Of a DNA stretch of 46,094 nt, positions 44,050 through 46,094 are shown piece by piece (within the stretch, counting starts at the first letter, position 1; each line of letters opens with the position of its first letter). A program made the translations under genes and the position numbers. The stretch covers positions 1-46,094 of the forward strand of contig NZ_QKOE01000025.1 of assembly GCF_003226565.1 (NCBI RefSeq), given 5' to 3'. The stretch is from Parazoarcus communis SWub3 = DSM 12120. GTDB lineage: Bacteria > Pseudomonadota > Gammaproteobacteria > Burkholderiales > Rhodocyclaceae. The notes beneath the pieces were generated by a model that was given only the letters and a program-made list of their open reading frames with translations, searched no databases and was not told the origin of the DNA.

Positions 44050-45162
44050 TCAGCGCTTGACCGGCGTCGCCAGCAACTCTTCAAGCATGTGGCCGTGACG
44101 ATCCGCCTTGGTCCTCAGATAGTGCTGGTTGTTGTCATTGAGCTGGCCGAACAGGGCACGACGACTGCTGACATCAATGCCGGCGTCACACAGGGCACGC
44201 ACTTTTTCGGGATTATTGGTCAGCAACTCGACTCTCTGGATGCCAAGTGCGTCGAGCATGCGGTGTGCAACTCTGTAATCCCGCTCGTCCTTGCCGAAAC
44301 CGATCACCTCGTCGGCATCGATCGTATCCAGTCCCTGATCCTGCAGGCGGTAAGCACGCAGCTTGTTGGCCAGTCCGATGCCCCTGCCTTCCTGGGCCAG
44401 GTAAAGCACGATACCGCCACCCAGCGCGTGAATGGCCGATAGGCTGTTACGCAATTGCGCGCCGCAGTCGCAGCGTTCGCTACCGAACAGATCGCCGGTC
44501 AGGCAGGCAGAATGCACCCGAAGTGGCACCGCCTCGGGCCAGGCATTACGCTCTCCAAGCAGCACCGCAACATGCTCACGAATGCCATCCTCCTCCCGGA
44601 ACAGCACAAACTGGGCGTCACCCAGCCCGGCAAGCGGCACGCGTGCATCACTGACCATGGTCAGCTGACCCGCACTGTCCTGGCACAAGGCCAGCGCCGC
44701 AGCGGAATCCACTTTTAGGACGTCTCCCGCCAAACGAACAGCCTCTACCGCGGCACCTTGCGTCGCCTCAACCTTGAACACCAACGCGGCTGGAATAAGC
44801 TGCGCTCTACGCATCAACTGCAGGGCTGCAGACTCCGCCACGGAAGGCATCCTCAAGGCTGGCGGCGGATCTGCCGCCAGCGCCTCCGCCCGAGCCAATG
44901 CAAACCTGATGACCTGTGCAGCCTGCACATCCTCTGCCAAGGGCAGACAGGCGCAATCACCATCCACGGTCATTCCCAGGCTTGCAAGCCGGTGACTCGA
45001 CAAAACCAGCACCGGGCAAGCGCCCGCTAATGCAACCGCCTCCGCAATCCGTTCGCTGACCAGACCTTCAACTGGCAGCACCAGCGTATCTCCGTCCTCA
45101 CTGCCAAGAAGCACCGGCAAACCACGACGCAAATCAAAAATGGCGCGCTCTGCTTGGCGCAT
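44050..45162 (-). CDS. ribA: GTP cyclohydrolase II (RibA) with an N-terminal domain of RibB-like descent
   Basis: 370 residues. The C-terminal half is RibA: zinc cysteines in RVHSACLTGDLFGSERCDCGAQL (C220, C231, C233), then LYLAQEGRGIGLANKLRAYRLQDQGLDTIDAD and GIQRVELLTNNPEK. It opens the imidazole ring of GTP in riboflavin synthesis. The N-terminal ~190 residues lack the acidic RENEGD-type motif of DHBP synthase, so if that part derives from RibB it is degenerate; this is an inference from layout. It is convergent with the chemoreceptor gene and downstream of an RNase H-like gene (204-bp gap). The upstream gap shows no recognisable FMN riboswitch. Confidence 0.9.
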   Translation of the reverse strand: MRQAERAIFDLRRGLPVLLGSEDGDTLVLPVEGLVSERIAEAVALAGACPVLVLSSHRLASLGMTVDGDCACLPLAEDVQAAQVIRFALARAEALAADPPPALRMPSVAESAALQLMRRAQLIPAALVFKVEATQGAAVEAVRLAGDVLKVDSAAALALCQDSAGQLTMVSDARVPLAGLGDAQFVLFREEDGIREHVAVLLGERNAWPEAVPLRVHSACLTGDLFGSERCDCGAQLRNSLSAIHALGGGIVLYLAQEGRGIGLANKLRAYRLQDQGLDTIDADEVIGFGKDERDYRVAHRMLDALGIQRVELLTNNPEKVRALCDAGIDVSSRRALFGQLNDNNQHYLRTKADRHGHMLEELLATPVKR

Positions 45163-45366
45163 GAATCAGTCTCCATTGGGGTTACAGCCGGCGGTCTGTT
45201 TCGTGGCCACGCAAGCGCATGCCCCCGCAGCGACCACCGGTAACGCGCGACTGCGACGAGTCGTGCGTGTTTTCCCGACTCGCACGGACACGAGCGAAAA
45301 AACTAAAGGTATGAACTATAACAATGGGACTGTGGATGAGGCCAGCAGGAACCGATAAATCCGCAA

Positions 45367-45858
45367 TCAACGTCTCTTTCGATCGCGTTTTCCAGGGTGA
45401 GGGGCAGGCTTTGGGGGCAGGCCCAAAGCGCGCCTGGACAGTGCATCAGCCTCACGATTTCGATATCGGGGCACCCAGCATAGTTTCACCCACTTGAACC
45501 GACTCATCATCTGCTGAACACGCTCGACGAGCAGATTCAAATGCAGCACTGCTGTCCGCTCAGAACCATCGCAGTGACGTACAACGAAGTCGCTGTCGGA
45601 ATGGAGCAGCAAGCGCTCAACCCCATTTTCTTCAGCTTTTTCTAACACACTCTGGCAGGCGAGCAGCTCAGCCACATTGTTGCACCCGGCTCCCAACGCC
45701 CGCTCACTAAACGTGAGGATATTCCCCTCAGGAGAAACAAGGACAAGTCCCAAACCGATCTTTCCAGGATTTGGCCAGGCACAACCATCAAACGAACCCA
45801 GCCACAGTTGCTGTGACGTCTCTCCCGTACCGGTTTGAACTTCACTTTCTGCTTTCAA
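45367..45858 (-). CDS. RNase H-like domain protein
   Basis: 163 residues with the RNase H acidic quartet in order: D24 (GSFDGCAWPNPG), E64 (NNVAELLA), D88 (LHSDSDFVV) and D138 (RNREADALSRRAL). The layout matches the short ribonuclease HI/RnhA-related proteins often labelled reverse-transcriptase-like. It may cleave RNA in RNA-DNA hybrids. The C-terminal tail (PPKPAPHPGKRDRKRR) is basic and probably disordered or nucleic-acid binding. It stands alone between a ribA-type gene and the rRNA operon terminator. Family confident, exact role unproven. Confidence 0.8.
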   Translation of the reverse strand: MKAESEVQTGTGETSQQLWLGSFDGCAWPNPGKIGLGLVLVSPEGNILTFSERALGAGCNNVAELLACQSVLEKAEENGVERLLLHSDSDFVVRHCDGSERTAVLHLNLLVERVQQMMSRFKWVKLCWVPRYRNREADALSRRALGLPPKPAPHPGKRDRKRR

Positions 45859-45975
45859 GGAAAACTATCTCATTTTCGTCATCTAACAGAGCATCTGCTG
45901 CGCTCGTCACGTCCCCCTGCTGCATCAGATCGGAGTCGGCTTTCCGGGGAAATTGCGTGAAGTGGGAGTAGACGT

Positions 45976-46015
45976 AAAACACCCCAGTCTGCGTTTGGGC
46001 GAACTGGGGTGTTTT
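45976..46015 (-). terminator. Rho-independent terminator of the rRNA operon
   Basis: AAAACACCCCAGT pairs perfectly over 13 bp with ACTGGGGTGTTTT around a 14-nt loop. Read on the minus strand it ends in TTTTAC and lies 12 bases downstream of the 5S rRNA 3' end. Confidence 0.85.
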
Positions 46016-46027
46016 GAATGGGTTAAG

Positions 46028-46094
46028 TCTGACGATGACCTACTTTCACGAGAGCGGATCTCACTATCATCGGCGCGTACCTGTTTCACGGTCC
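46028..46094 (-). rRNA. rrf: 5S rRNA (3' part)
   Basis: The complement reads GGACCGTGAAACAGGTACGC, CGATGATAGTGAGATCC and GTGAAAGTAGGTCATCGTCAG, which is the conserved 3' portion of bacterial 5S rRNA. The gene runs off the right edge, so it is on the minus strand at the end of a rRNA operon that lies to the right. The 3' boundary is placed within a few bases. Confidence 0.9.

Noticed and set aside
45163-45366. Possible FMN riboswitch upstream of the ribA-type gene
   Set aside because: I looked for the conserved core elements of the RFN element and did not see them.

Overview
The window looks like chromosomal DNA of a free-living, aromatic-degrading, facultatively anaerobic betaproteobacterium, most like the Rhodocyclales (Thauera/Azoarcus/Aromatoleum type). 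This rests on the high GC content, tightly packed catabolic operons, an NnrS gene with an FNR/Dnr-type box, a CcoG cbb3-oxidase accessory gene, several branched-chain-type ABC transporters and a complete protocatechuate 4,5-cleavage operon. The genus is inferred from gene content, not from an alignment.

Layout. (1) 1-2.3 kb: the tail of a LivF-type ATPase gene, a ketopantoate-reductase-family gene and a class II aldolase/adducin-family gene, ending at a strong hairpin. (2) 2.4-3.3 kb, minus strand: a PIN-domain toxin, a small antitoxin-like protein and a frameshifted small gene. (3) 3.5-4.9 kb: a MocR-type regulator. (4) 4.9-5.8 kb: a lower-GC islet with a double-glycine bacteriocin-like peptide and a small membrane protein. 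(5) 5.8-10.3 kb: ccoG, an assimilatory siroheme sulfite/nitrite reductase, DUF934 and a DMT exporter. (6) 10.6-16.1 kb, minus strand: an alcohol-oxidation cassette of AraC regulator, periplasmic PQQ/heme alcohol dehydrogenase, outer-membrane protein and aldehyde dehydrogenase. (7) 16.6-24.6 kb: an aryl-CoA ligase, a complete five-gene ABC importer, a kynurenine-formamidase-like hydrolase and a MarR regulator, ended by a 141-bp MITE. (8) 24.7-33.8 kb: nnrS, a histidine kinase with its GGDEF/EAL response regulator, an acetyltransferase, a secreted protein, a chemoreceptor and a peptide deformylase. (9) 33.9-43.9 kb: an aldo/keto reductase, the protocatechuate 4,5-cleavage operon with its divergent LysR gene, and a second chemoreceptor. 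(10) 44-46.1 kb: a RibA-type GTP cyclohydrolase II, an RNase H-like protein, and the terminator and 3' end of a 5S rRNA from a minus-strand rRNA operon entering from the right.

How the genes work together. Region 9 encodes every step from protocatechuate to pyruvate plus oxaloacetate: dioxygenase AB, CHMS dehydrogenase C, PDC hydrolase, OMA tautomerase, OMA hydratase and CHA aldolase. A chemoreceptor nearby may sense the substrate. Region 7 probably imports an aromatic acid, activates it to its CoA thioester and represses itself through MarR until the CoA ester or acid accumulates. Region 6 oxidises an alcohol in the periplasm and the aldehyde in the cytoplasm. The most unusual items are the orphan bacteriocin-like pair, the MITE inserted at the marR stop codon with an intact target duplication, the hairpin that covers the PQQ-dehydrogenase ribosome-binding site, and the hydrolase in the CoA-ligase operon.
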